Origin: Alopecurus myosuroides
Taxonomy: Eukaryota; Streptophyta; Magnoliopsida; Poales; Poaceae
Length of the DNA stretch: 64,000 nt
Assembly (NCBI GenBank): GCA_028641055.1
Contig: CM054057.1
Coordinates: 400,566,541-400,630,540 of the forward strand
Direction of reading: 5' to 3'
Shown piece by piece: positions 45,801 to 57,396 of this stretch. The notes under the pieces were generated by a model. That model worked only from the letters and a program-made list of their open reading frames with translations. It searched no databases and was not told the origin of the DNA. Positions within the stretch are counted from its first letter, which is position 1, and each line of letters opens with the position of its first letter. The translations under genes were made by a program, and so were the position numbers.

Positions 45801-48800
45801 TGTCACGACCCCGGACCTAGAGATATACAAACTGTCCTATGCTCCTAGCAATGGACTCACAAGGGCTTCAGGGTTAGCAGCCACGGCCGCAACAAATAAC
45901 GGCAGGCAGATCGGATTCGTCGGCACGTAGTCCGGATCCCCGGTCTACTACTCCTTGTGTCCATGCTAGTCATAACCAGATATGTATACCCAAGCGTTCA
46001 CGAGTCGGATGAAACTGAAGGAACGGGACCAAAGTTATACAGAGCTGCTATGTGTCCAGAAAGTGCAACAACAATCGTTGGTTACTGGGGTTACCTCGCC
46101 CCAGGCCGAATCACATCGGCATGCGGGCTCGGACATGGATCATCGGCTCCACAACCCCTCGACCACGACAACTATGCATGCATAGCCAAAACTGTATAAC
46201 AACAGGCTCGCAGCCAACAATCGATCAAAGCAGCACTCTAGACATGAAGCTTTATTAAACAGATGTTACTAGAGTATAGCTTACAAGCACACACGACCCA
46301 ACATTACATCAGGCAACGGAAGGCAAATTATGTTGCTAATCAACAAGAACCAAAAAGGACTAAGAGGGCGCAACATAAGGCGACGTCCCAGCCCGGAGAT
46401 TCCAGGCTGCTACCTGGGAAACCCCAAACTATCCGTCGATGTCCATGTTGAAACACCACCAAGAAATGGAACTCCACCTGAACCAAATTGAAGCAAACAT
46501 GAGTACAGGAGGTACTCAACAAGGCTTAGTTAACCTATTATATATCTGCTTGTTCGAAAATGGTTTATGAAGGTTGTTTTGCGTAAAGCCAACTTTGTTT
46601 CGAATAGAGGAAGACAGAGAAGCTTTTCACAAATCTTTTAAAAGAACACCCTTTCCTCGGGTATTGTCTTCAAGACCTTTGAAGCATCATTTTTAGCACA
46701 CGATAATTGGAACCACCTCTTAAAAATAAACATTCATTGCCAACATCTTTTACGTCCGGTTCAAGTTATCTATGATCTCAGGATCCGTCACCAAGTCGTC
46801 CATAACTGCGGACACGGCTTTTCGAAAAGATTAAACTCTGCAGGGGTGTACAACTTTACCCAAACGTATCAACCGACTCTTAATGCCAAGCTATTGGCAC
46901 AATTCCGATGATGTGCCGGCAGAGGGTGGCTAACCATGATCTTTCCCTTGCTTCGCCTATTCCATGAGTCGCTCCGAGTAGAGATGGACCGCCAATAGGG
47001 AGTGGCCATCTCCTGCCGGGTCTCTATCGTTGTGCGCAATGCTCGATGGTTACCTACCCGCAGAACGCCGATACACCACCACGTCCTAGTTTTGAAAACA
47101 TTTTAATATCCCCAGCAAATCCAAATGGAACGCCCGAACTAGGCAACTCATGGAACAAACTAGACAAGTTGAAACCGAGGGGAATCCAATCCCCGTGTGG
47201 TTGCACGATCAGTCTTGGCTTCAAAGGCGAGAACTCGCTCCTAGGGGCATGAATGAGGCAAATCACCACATTCCATGTGGCAACTCATCCAAGCCTTTAA
47301 TCATATTAAGCACGCATCTCGAATATTACCACGTCATCCTGTCATACTAGATTCATTTCGTAACTCCGATTCATCAACCGGATGGAGCAGAGATCAACAG
47401 ACATGTATGACTAAGCAAGACATATTTGAGACTCTGGCGATACACACAAACAAATCCTATGTCTGCTAGGAGCATTGAATCATGATATCTGGGTTATGCA
47501 AATAAATAGGATAACTCTAACTACTTACTCAAAATACTTTGTAAAAGCATGCATCGTACGAGAAGGAAAACACTTTGAAAACATATATATGGGGAAATAA
47601 GAGGTTATGCTTGCCTTGCTTCAAGAAAACCAGAATAAAGCTTCAAGAATAAGTGCATGACTTGGTTGTTTAGACCAACTATTCGTCAACAGGGTGTCAA
47701 ACTTCTCTCCGGATTCTAGGTCTACCGATAAGAGCAAACACCGGAAAGAAAGATAACAACACTCAAAACAGGCATCGATGCAATGCTCAATATGTATGCA
47801 TGAACATTTTAATGCATTAAAGATAAGCCCTAAACATGTTTCATGGGTTTCTAGGGTTCATATGTTAAATAAACAGTTTTAGTGAATTTGGTCTCGAAGT
47901 GGACCTCGGAGGCCGATTCGGGCAATTCTGCAAGTGAGACTAATTTTAATTGCTCAAAAGGGGTTGAAAACACCATAACTAGGTTGCACTTGTCATTCTA
48001 AGAATTTTGACATATAAATTTTAATTTTCTAATTTTCTTGAATAAAAATTTATTTTCTTTATTTTAAATGATTCTAAATAATAGTCAAAATTCAACTTTA
48101 TCAAAAATGTGTGCAAATGACATAAACATGTAGAGTACATTTTTCTGAACAAAATGGTATATTGAACACATTTTTCTGAGATAGGAAACAAAAGATATTG
48201 CATTTATAGAATTAATCATTTTTCTGTAATTTAAAATGAGGTGGGGTCCACGTGTCAGCTTCAGTTTCGTTTAAATGAAAATTAACTGAAAACAGGACAG
48301 TGACGCGAGCACGATGTCACTGTGACATCATCCCGTGCCCAAATCCTCTCTGCTCCGATGCAATTGGTCGATTTCGCGTGCGAGCTTCAAATCAAAGTGC
48401 AGCACGGGCTAGAGCAGAGCGAGGGGGAGCTGGGGGTGGTCGCGGCGGCCCGGAAGGTCGCCGGAGCTCGCGCCGGCGAGCTCGGGCACGGCGGCGGTTG
48501 GCCGGCTTGGTAGGGTTTGGTTCGGTTTGGGGGTTCCTGCACGCACAGAGATACAGAGAGAAGGAGAGGAGGTTTGCGAGGAGAGGTGGAGATGCGTACG
48601 TCTCCCTGGACACCTATCCGCGCGGGAGGCAGCAGGAGGTGGCAGCCGCGGCGACGTGCTCAGCTTGCTGTCTACTAGCTCAAGGAAGAAGACAAGACTA
48701 CATTTTCTGATAACCCCCCCGGAATGACAGAAACTCCGAAGAGGTCCCGGCTCCTTTTAAAACAGCTCACTAAAAACAGTTTTGAGGGCCTTTCTAAAAT

Positions 48801-49056
48801 TAGTAAAAATTGACAAAAGTTATTTTTGCGATCCTTACAACATATACAACCTCAACATATCTTTGGTTTGCAAAAATTGCACCATTTTAAACCATCATCT
48901 TAATGTGGCACTTTTAAGTGATTTTAATAAACTCCGTTATTAAATTTTAGTGCACTGGTTTTAAAAACAAACAGGGGTTAAAAAATGCATGCATGACATG
49001 ACATGAGCACCAACACAAACACACAACCATTTTATTAGAAAAAGGTGGATGTTACA
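45801..49056 (-). repeat. 5' LTR of the 29060-49056 element
   Basis: 3256 bp, complete: tgtaacatccacc at 49056 to gtcgtgaca at 45801 on the minus strand. The GC-rich block lies at ~48290-48700. The dyad is cttttcgaaaag at 46818-46829. It aligns with 29060-30340 and 34931-36537, with many substitutions, implying an older insertion than the elements in the satellite array. The outer flank aagcc (49057-49061) has no visible partner. Confidence 0.93.
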
Positions 49057-50074
49057 AAGCCCGCGCAAATTTTTTCGTGCAATGATATTTTACTTCTCAG
49101 CCCTCTCGCACACAACTGACAACCTTTATCCTAGAGGGCATTTCTGTAATCGTTCCGAAACCCTGCCTTATCCCCTCGATCGGCCCTCTCGCCGAAAGAG
49201 AAAGCCACTACTTCGAAATATCCACTCCCTCTTGTCCTCCCAAAATAGACCCACTATTCCCTCGGTCTCACACCTAGCCGTATAGCTTGTTTGCCAGAAC
49301 TCCCTCGTCGCCATCGAGATTACCCTCCAGATCTGCCACATCACCGGTCTTTTCGCCGTCAAGATCCGCCACCTTGCCATTGTGCTCGCATGTCTGCCAC
49401 ATCGTCTCCAACCTTGCCGTAGGTTATCTTCCACCTCGCGCCGTGCTCGCCGGTAAGCCACCTCGACGCCGTGTTCGCTGGTCAGCCACCTCGCTACCGA
49501 CCTCGCCGTACATCCAGATCTGCCACCTCGTCTCCAACCTCGCCGCAACATCACCATCAATGTCTGCAAGCACGCTGAAACGAGTGAAGATTGAAGGCGA
49601 GAAACGCAGCAAGACAGAAGACTCTAAAGCCGCAAGCGACTATTCTCTCTAAATTGCTTGTCTATTTAATTGTATGTTTGATGCTTCCTTATTATCCTGC
49701 TTATGTTTGATGCAGTTAATCTTTCTAAATTGGTTGTCTGTTTAATCGTATGTTCGATGCTTCATTATTATCCTAATTATACTGCTAATGTTTGATGCAA
49801 TAAATTTCTCTAAACGGTTTCTTGTAACGGAAATAGGAAGGGGGGCCTTCTTGCTTCGTAAAACTTCTCTCATTTGCAGCAATCTAGCTTGTATACTACG
49901 TATTAGGTTTAAGGTCACTTTTCTTGTGATCCTATCGGTTTTAGTTAGGATCAAAATTTATATTACTTGCACTAGACTATTCTTACAAGATGAGTTCCTT
50001 AATTTTTGATGTTATATTAGGTTCTTATGAAGTGTTATATTTGTACTTTACTTTTAGTTCTTTATTCATGTTAG
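49057..50074 (+). other. Putative 5' region of a broken host gene
   Basis: Non-LTR DNA between the 5' LTR at 49056 and the first convincing exon. 49080-49560 is pyrimidine-rich and looks like promoter and leader sequence of a grass gene. A frame at 49287-49652 is open; its last 30 codons from ATG 49560 are lysine/serine/glutamate-rich and might be a first exon, but I could not find a donor site that joins in phase to the next exon. 49660-50074 is AT-rich and intron-like, ending in the acceptor-like ttcatgttag (50065-50074). Confidence 0.45.
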
Positions 50075-50536
50075 GATCGCCACTACACCCCATTGAAGAA
50101 GAGCGTGCCAGAACTATCATGGCAAACAATGCAAAGGTGCATGAACTGGGCGTAAAGCCAGCAAGTTTTCTTTCATGTCGTACTGTACCCCCAAAAAAGA
50201 CCAAGAAGCAAGACTCTGGATCTCAGTACATGCCTGTGTATGATGTTGAAGAGGAATCAGATGCCACTGAAGGATCCGTGTCATATCAATCACAATCCAG
50301 CATGGACAATGAGCTGTAGGTTATTCCCTAACCCGGTAGCTGAACATTCTTTCATGATATCGCAACAACTAGGGTGCAGCTTTCTTATCTTGCGTTGAAC
50401 TGTTTGATCAATGTGGCGCCATATATTTTGTGCTACTTCCTCTATTCCATAGTATAAAATATTTTGGCAAGCTAATTAAGGTCGTGAAATTCTCTTATAG
50501 TAATTAAGGCTGTCGTTGTGATTTCAACATGGTTTC

Positions 50537-50860
50537 CATCTATCTTCCTCACATGCTTGACACCTGTTATTCCATCTATGCTTCCCATCTGCTAGTTCAT
50601 TACACATGTAGTTGGTTGATTATAATCTGCTAGTTTTCATCTATTTTTTGTACATTCTTGTCATCTCCTATTTTCATCTATCTTCCTCCCATGCTTGACA
50701 CCTGCTGTTTCATCTATGCTTATCATCTGCTAGTTCATTACACACTCTGTTGTTTGACTATAATCTGCTAGTTTTCATCAATTTTTTTGTACATGCTTGT
50801 CATTTGCTAGTTTCATCTATGTTCTTTACATTCTTGTCATCTATTATTTTCATCTATTTT
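50537..50860 (+). repeat. ~138-bp duplication inside the intron
   Basis: catctatcttcctc and about 75 following bases at ~50537 recur at ~50675, and a partial third copy (tttcatctatgttc) begins near 50812. It is T-rich and reads as intron sequence that grew by tandem duplication. Confidence 0.8.
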
Positions 50861-50928
50861 GTTTGCATTCTTGATAGGCAAGAAAGAAAAGGGTGATGTC
50901 TCGATCTGCTTCAGAGGTTGAGGACGAG

Positions 50929-52324
50929 TGATGACCCACAAGTATAGGGGATCGCAACAGTCTTCGAGGGAAGTAAAACCCAAATTTATTGATTTGACAC
51001 AAGGGGAGCCAAAGAATATTTGTGAGCCTTAACAAGTGAGTTGTCAATTCACCTGCACCTAAAAGTACTTTTGTTCACAGTGATTTATCAGTAGTAACAG
51101 TTTTGTAGTAGCAACAATAGTGAAATAATAGTAGCAGTTGGATGAAAACAATAGCAGTAGTGTTTGAAGTAAACATCGGGATGAAATACTGTACGCATAG
51201 GGATGGATGAACGGGCGTTGCATGGATAAGATAGTTCATAAAAGGATCAAGTCATGGGCATTGCAGATAAATATGATAAAGAATCCAAGCACTAAGTAAC
51301 CATAGGCATGTGTTCCGTAAATAGTCATACGTGCTCGCAATAAGAACTTGCACAACATCTTTTGTCCTACCAACCCGTTTTCAGCGGGTCCTCAAGGGAA
51401 CTACTGGTAATTAAGGTGTTCCTTTTAATACAACACTGGAGCAAAGCATTAACACTCCGTGAACACATGTGATCCTCACATCACAGCCATCCCCTCCGGT
51501 TGTCCAAATTTCTGTTACTTCGGGGCCTCGGGTTTCCGGACAACAATATGTGTAAACAACTTGTAGGTATGATCAAGAAACAATAATTATCATTGTGATT
51601 CAATAACATGTTCAGATCTGAGATCATGGCACTCGGCCCAAAGTGGCAAGCATTAAGCATAACTAGTTGCAACAATGTCAATAGCACTAATAGAGGATAC
51701 TAGGCACAACGCCCTAATAATCACGGCATTATTACATGAACGATCTCATCCAATCCTCACCATCCCCTTCAGCCTACAGCGGGGTAATTACTCACACATG
51801 GATGGGGGAAACATGGATGGTCGATGGAGAGGCGTTGGTGATAACGACGGCGATGATCTCCTCCACTTCCCCGTCCCAGAAGGGTGCCAGAACAGGAACT
51901 TCTGATCCCCGAATTGAGGTTTGGGGTGGCGTCGGAGCTACGGACTTCTTTCTGGAAAACTATTGAACCCCCTCGCCTTTTAGGGTTCAAGACTATTTGC
52001 AGTCGAAAAGGGAGTCCGAGGAGGGCTCTGGGTGGCCCACACCCTATGCTGACGCGACCCAGGTGGGGGGGCAGGGGGTGTGGCTACCCTGTGGCTCTTT
52101 CTCGTGGCCCCCTTCTGTCTCTCGAGGTCTTCCGGTGTGAAAACACCAATGGGGTCTTCTCTGGGAAATTTCCCGAAAGTTGATTTTTCTGCACAAAAAC
52201 AAGACACGAAAGTAATTCTGCTGAAAACAATGTTAGTCCGTGTTACTTGCATTCAAAACACACAAGTTTAGAGGAAAACAATAAGAAAAGTGTTCGGAAA
52301 AGGAGATACGTTTTCGACGTATCA
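50929..52324 (-). repeat. 3' LTR of the Athila-like element
   Basis: 1396 bp. On the minus strand it starts tgatacgtcgaaaacg at 52324 and ends gggtcatca at 50929. It differs from the 5' LTR at many positions and small indels, so the insertion is not very recent. No coding content. Confidence 0.95.
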
Positions 52325-52337
52325 ACTCCCCCCAAGC
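52325..52337 (-). other. Polypurine tract of the Athila-like element
   Basis: Minus-strand gcttggggggagt directly precedes the LTR start tgatacgtcg. It settles the minus orientation. Confidence 0.92.
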
Positions 52338-54333
52338 TTAGCTTATTGCTTGTCCTCAAGCAATTCAGTGACAACTGAGTGCGATAAAATAATTTTACGA
52401 ATACATTTCTTTCATATGATGTAAATATACTCACTATATGATCAAATACTTAATTATGCTCATGATAAGATACATGCAAGATACTGTCACTTAATAGCTA
52501 TGCAAACCATGAGGAGATAACAACATATTAATAATAAACAACATGAAGCATAACTATTTACAAGATTGTAATATTCATAAAAGGATCTAATAAAGTGGTA
52601 TCTCGCTTGCCCTTAAGTGTGGGGCAAAACATAAATGCCAGGGCACCTCTGAAGTTCAAGGGAATACTAGAAGTAAAGATATCAAAGATACAAGTATCAA
52701 AGTTATACCACAATCAACCGTACTTTGGGACAAACACATCACACTAAGAATGACCATTGTGCTCTCAATAAAGTGCTCAAAGAATATGGCGGAGACTCTA
52801 CATAAAAGTAAAAGAAAGGCCCTTCGCAGAGGGAAGCATGGATCACTCATGTGCTAGAACTTTTTATTTAATTAATAAGAGGTATTGAATTTTTTTTGAG
52901 AGAGGTGTATGCTTATGTCAACGAATGGTAAACAGACAATACAATACGTCACAAGCCAACTGGATTCACAAGAGCGGATCCCATGTGAAGGACGCATCTG
53001 GGTAGAAGGTCGTCCCTCTTTCTCTTTTGTTTACACAATTATGCTTTGACTGATAAATCAGGGGCAAAAAGAGTGAAGAGAATTTGTGTGTATTAATTTT
53101 GGGCTAGGCATCCCGCTGCCAGCTCTTCTATCATTTGGATAAGCGGATGAAGCCACTAGTCCAGGGTGTGAAATCCAATCAACAAGTGAGATAAAGATTC
53201 TCTATTTACGTCCTCATGAGCTAAAATAGGTGCACAAAACAAGAATAATTTTTTAGCAGGTTTTAAAGGTAGCACATGAGCAATTTACTTTGGAGTGACA
53301 GTTAAATACCACATATAGGTAGGTATGGTGGACACATTTGGCAAACTTTGGTTTTTGGGAGTTGGATGCACGAGTAGAGCTCATACTCAGTACAGGTGAA
53401 GGCTAGCAATGGAAAGGGAATGACAATCAAGAGAGCAACAACTATCATTTAATCATGTTTGCGACAAAGTAAAATTAACTGAGGCATAAAATTGATACTA
53501 GAACTCTGAGGCAAAATAATTCATCGAGGCTTATTGACTTTCTGTTTTCAATCTTAGCATGCGTGAGCATGTGCCAAGTCGATTCAAATGAAACAGTCAG
53601 AGGAGGCTACCACAATTTCATACCCTTCTACGAATAGAACAATGCAAAAAAAAATTATATGACATGTCATTTACCATTAATAAATTGGAACAAAAAATGA
53701 GAGAGCACGAACTATTAAGCAGCCATTAAGTCACATATATCTTATACGAACAAACTAAGCATGCTCACATAGATGGATATATGTACAAAAATGAAAGCAA
53801 ATAGAGTTCATACCAGCCTCTCACCACAACTTGAATTGTCGTAGATCGTCATTATTGCTCCTCACTTGTGGCTCGAATAATATATAATGAAAACCAAGCT
53901 CCAATGGAGTCACGGACGACTGTTGAACTCTGCAGCAAACTTTACAAAACCAAAGATGAACAACAAATATTTTTGGGTTTTTCAATTAAAGCACGAACAT
54001 AAAGAGAACAAGCAAACAAAGCGAAATATTTTTGGATTTTTGAATATTAAACTGCAACTTAAAGAAAGCAAACCAAATAAAAAACTAAAGAAGCAAACAA
54101 AGAGAAACAACAGAAATATTTTTGGTCTTTTTGTGTTTTGGAAAACAAGAACAAAACAATAAAAACAAAGAGAAATAAAAGTAATGAAAACAAACAAAAG
54201 AAACAAAGAGAAACTAAAACAAACAAAAGAAAAGAAAATATGGATATACAAAGAACCGAACGAACATGATATATAAATGAGTGTGATGTTGGTATACCTC
54301 CCCCCAAGGTTAGGCTTTTGGCCTAAGTGGAGA
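52338..54333 (-). other. Non-coding 3' region of the Athila-like element
   Basis: About 2 kb between the ORF-1-like gene and the polypurine tract with no supported gene. 53940-54250 is a low-complexity A/G-rich stretch (aaacaaagagaaac-type repeats) that opens long frames without real content on both strands. 52790-53290 is homologous to the plus-strand remnant at 61734-62290. Confidence 0.8.
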
Positions 54334-55425
54334 TCAATCAAGGCGCGGGAAATATCCCCACAGCGGTGGGTCGTCCCTCGCGTGGTCGTACTCGGGCGCC
54401 CAAGAAGAAGAAGAAGCAGATGGCTCATAGTCATAACCGGGGTGCTGGTACGGAATCCCCGTGGCATCGTAGGGTTGGACGAAATCACCATCGCCCCCCT
54501 CGTCGGCATCCTCCCCTTGCTGGGGGTGATGCTCAAGGTATGTGTCCAGCTCACTCTCAGAAAGCTCCCATCCTTGCCTGTTATTAAGATTAAACAAAAG
54601 AGGTGCAGGCAAAAGTACTTCCCTAACAGTTTTAACAACTCTCCACCCCGATCGTTTGGAGAAAGTTAATTCAAAAGATAAATTATGTAAGTGAGCATGG
54701 GTAGAAAGAAACTTATGTTGAACCATGGAAACAAGATTAAGCCTCTCTATAGGAAACTGCAAGTCTAGACGGTGTGGCTCCAAACCATGCAAAGCTAGCA
54801 AGCACAAGGCAATAAGACCTCCACAAACTCCGCGCTTCTCACGGTTATGTGAGAGACGGTAAGTAATCAAGGCGCCAAAGTTATATGACCTATCACATCT
54901 TAAGGCAACAACAATAAACGCCAAATCATAGACAGATAGCTTGCTGGCAGTTTTTCTAGCTAACACACATTTAGAAATAAAGTAGGCAAAGTATCGAATG
55001 CTAGGGAGTTGAATTTCACGAATTTTACCACTCTCCCCTGTGAAGCTTCTGCCTTGGAAAATCTCTCCATATAAATCCAGTAGTGGTTTGGGCTGCCCAC
55101 TTATCTTCTCACAAGACCCCCACTCGGGTACCTTAATAGCTGCACAAAAAACACTAAAAGGCAGGCTCACAACTTTATTGTAAATTTTATAATGGACCAT
55201 TGGGTTAGTTGCGGACCATTTAAAACAAAAATCCTGCACCACAGACATAGTTAGTTTCACATATTGGATGGGCTCATCCTCAATGAAACGGTCCAAGCCT
55301 GCATTATGCACAAGGGTGTTAAAATCCTGCGAAATTTCCGTAATCCTCATGAATTCCTGACACCGGTATATTGATGGGAGCACCCTCTCTTCACGGTGCA
55401 CGAGCATGACCTCATGCAACTCCAA
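54334..55425 (-). CDS. Athila ORF-1-like protein (plant-transposon domain), intact frame
   Basis: 363 codons, uninterrupted. The N-terminal two thirds (to about residue 290) form a conserved-looking globular domain with MRITEISQDFNTLVHNAGL, YVKLTMSVVQDFCFKW, PSIRYFAYFISKC and the Athila-typical RNYNFGALITYRL-like segment (here CDRSYNFGALITYRL). The last ~70 residues are acidic and tyrosine/proline/serine-rich (LEHHPQQGEDADEGGDGD, then YDYEPSASSSSW). This agrees with the Athila ORF-1 / putative plant-transposon protein families, whose molecular role is unknown. In autonomous Athila elements a comparable extra gene lies after integrase; here it follows protease with a ~1 kb gap. It has no signal peptide and no clear membrane helix, so an envelope function is not supported. 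It is the only unbroken gene of this element. Confidence 0.7.
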   Translation of the reverse strand: MELHEVMLVHREERVLPSIYRCQEFMRITEISQDFNTLVHNAGLDRFIEDEPIQYVKLTMSVVQDFCFKWSATNPMVHYKIYNKVVSLPFSVFCAAIKVPEWGSCEKISGQPKPLLDLYGEIFQGRSFTGESGKIREIQLPSIRYFAYFISKCVLARKTASKLSVYDLAFIVVALRCDRSYNFGALITYRLSHNREKRGVCGGLIALCLLALHGLEPHRLDLQFPIERLNLVSMVQHKFLSTHAHLHNLSFELTFSKRSGWRVVKTVREVLLPAPLLFNLNNRQGWELSESELDTYLEHHPQQGEDADEGGDGDFVQPYDATGIPYQHPGYDYEPSASSSSWAPEYDHARDDPPLWGYFPRLD

Positions 55426-56422
55426 CTCATGCTGGTTTAGTTGTTAAGCATTGTGCTCCATCTCTGAAATTTTTCAATAATCATCACAAAAATTAATTTC
55501 AAGCAACTATAAGGTGGAAACTACCATAGGGACTTATATGAGATCTAAACATACATCAAACCTACATTATTTCTACTCAAATGAAGCATTCAAACACACA
55601 TAAGCTGTCACTTACTGTGGCAAAATACTCAAGAAATACTTCACTAAACAAAAATCTACTTGGATCATCGGAGGAGTCACATACCGGAGATCAAACACAC
55701 CAAAAATCAGCACAAATGATGGGCTAAAGAAGGAGATCAAAAATCCAGAGGAAGAACAACAAGAACACGGGTTCCAGGAAATGTTTTCAGTTTGGGAGGT
55801 GAGAGAGAAGACTTGGGAAGTGGAGAGAGTAAGTGGAGGGCCAGGGGTCCCCACACCATGTGCTGGCGCCACCAGGTGTTGGCCGCTCCACCCTGTGGTG
55901 TGCCTGACTGGTGGCCCCCCTGGCTTCTCCCAGGTGGCTTTTTGCCTCATTTTTGACATAAAATTTTATTATAATTTTTCTGGAATTTTTCGAGAAACTT
56001 TATTTTTTAGGTATTTCCAGAATTTTAATAATTAATAAAAACTGGGAAAACAAAAGTGAAAAGGTGGAAAACAAAACCAAAATCAGCACTACAGAGGTTC
56101 TATGACACTCTAATGAAAGAATATCCAAAGACAACAAAGGTGGTAGTGGTGAAAACAAAAGTATGGATGGTGAAAAGATGCATAACTTCAGAAATCAGAG
56201 TGAGAACATCAGAAAAACATGCATAAGGATGGTGGAAAACATGATTGTACTCAAGTAGAAATGTGATAACAGAAGTAAACATGTTGAAAACCTAATGGGG
56301 AAGGTGAAAACATAGTGAAAATATTGCCCATTTCATTTAAAATCATTTTGTTAACAAGGGTGATCAAGTCTTGCTACCAAAATAATTTTATATGAAACAA
56401 AACTTTGTTTCTCACTAAACAC
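55426..56422 (-). other. Non-coding gap where reverse transcriptase and integrase are expected
   Basis: About 1 kb without RT, RNase H or integrase motifs on either strand. A 115-codon minus-strand frame (55612-55959) shows no domain. In full Athila elements about 2.5 kb of pol would lie here. Confidence 0.8.
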
Positions 56423-57209
56423 TCATGTTACCTCAACCTTGATAGACATAGTCCCAATGATAATAATTTCATATTCTTTGGGTGGCTTTGGAATAGGACA
56501 ACAAAATTTTCCAATCTTGATGGTCTCAATATTTTCAATGGAATTTAGTCCATATTTTCTATCAATCTTCTTGGGAAAATAAACAGTGTGCTCTTTATCA
56601 TTAACATTAAAAGTAACTTTTCCTTGATTGCAATCAATAACAGCCCCTGCAGTATTAATAAAAGGTCGCCCAAGAATAATAGACATATTATCATCTTCAG
56701 AGCATTTCCAACACAACAAAGTCAGTTAATATCATACAATTATTAGCAACTTGAACATGAACATCCTCACATATACCCACATGAATAGCAGTAGATTTAT
56801 CATCCATTTGCAAAGATATATCAGTTGGTATCAATTTTTCTAGGAGGAGTCTTTTATAGAGAGTAAAAGGCATGACACTAACTCCAGCTCCCAAATCACA
56901 CAAAGCAGTTCTAACATAATTATTTTTAATAGAACAGGGAATAGTTGGTATACCAGGATCTCCAAGTTTCTCGGGAACCTTGCCATTAAAAGAGTAATTA
57001 GCAAGCATAGTGGAGATTTCCTCATTAGGAATCTTCCTTTTGTTAGAGACAATATCTTTCATACATTTTGCATATGGAGGCAATTTAATAGCATCAATTA
57101 AAGGAATTTGCAAGAACAAAGGTTTCATCCATTCACAAAACTTGTTGTAATGTTCTTCTTCCTTAGATTTGTGTTTCTTATGAGTAAAAGGCATTGGTTT
57201 TGTACCCAA
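56423..57209 (-). pseudogene. Aspartic protease region, frameshifted
   Basis: Two overlapping minus-strand frames (56697-57209 and 56423-56719) together cover the Athila protease. The first has FCEWMKPLFLQIPLIDAIKLPPYAK-type gag-end sequence and the active-site box CDLGAGVSVMP, the Athila form with Asp retained. The second has the C-terminal IILGRPFINTAGAVIDC and KVTFNV strands. The frameshift lies near 56700. Downstream pol is absent, so the protease would have no polymerase to release even if it were intact. Confidence 0.85.
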
Positions 57210-57396
57210 GGTTCTCTCTCATTACCATGTTTATTAGCAATGAAATCTTCCTTAGTATACTTTGCAGTTTTAGTTTGCTTTTCAGGTTCAGCTAGAGGTT
57301 CTTCTTTATCAGAAGCATCATTCTTTTCATTACCACTTTCAGTTTCAGCATCATAGATAGATATACTATTAGGGTCTTTAGCAAGTTTAGAGAATT

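Larger units (their letters stand above)
29060..49056 (-). mobile_element. Degenerate Tekay/Del-like chromovirus carrying two nested solo LTRs
   Basis: Minus-strand element. The 5' LTR is 45801-49056, then a primer site (45783-45795), leader, gag, protease, reverse transcriptase, RNase H, integrase, a polypurine tract (36538-36556) and the 3' LTR (36537 down to 29060). The 3' LTR is split by a solo LTR (30341-34930) and gag by another (40892-45349). The left end is truncated at a fused LTR junction, so the right flank aagcc (49057-49061) has no visible partner. Coding regions have stops, frameshifts and lost catalytic residues. This is an old, dead copy. Confidence 0.92.

Noticed and set aside
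25826..49056. One intact element bounded by 25826 and 49056
   Set aside because: The left LTR is in opposite orientation to the right LTR, the flanks do not match, and a filler junction lies at 29028-29059.
49287..49652. A complete 121-codon gene upstream of the broken host gene
   Set aside because: The upper part is low-complexity serine/proline/arginine-rich leader sequence. Only the last 30 codons look plausible and no in-phase splice donor was found.
53982..54638. 218-codon minus-strand frame rich in phenylalanine and leucine, membrane-like
   Set aside because: It is generated by an A/G-rich low-complexity stretch and overlaps the ORF-1-like gene in another frame.
54334..55425. Envelope-like gene of a retrovirus-like element
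   Set aside because: No signal peptide, cleavage site or clear transmembrane segment is visible; the sequence fits the Athila ORF-1 type better.
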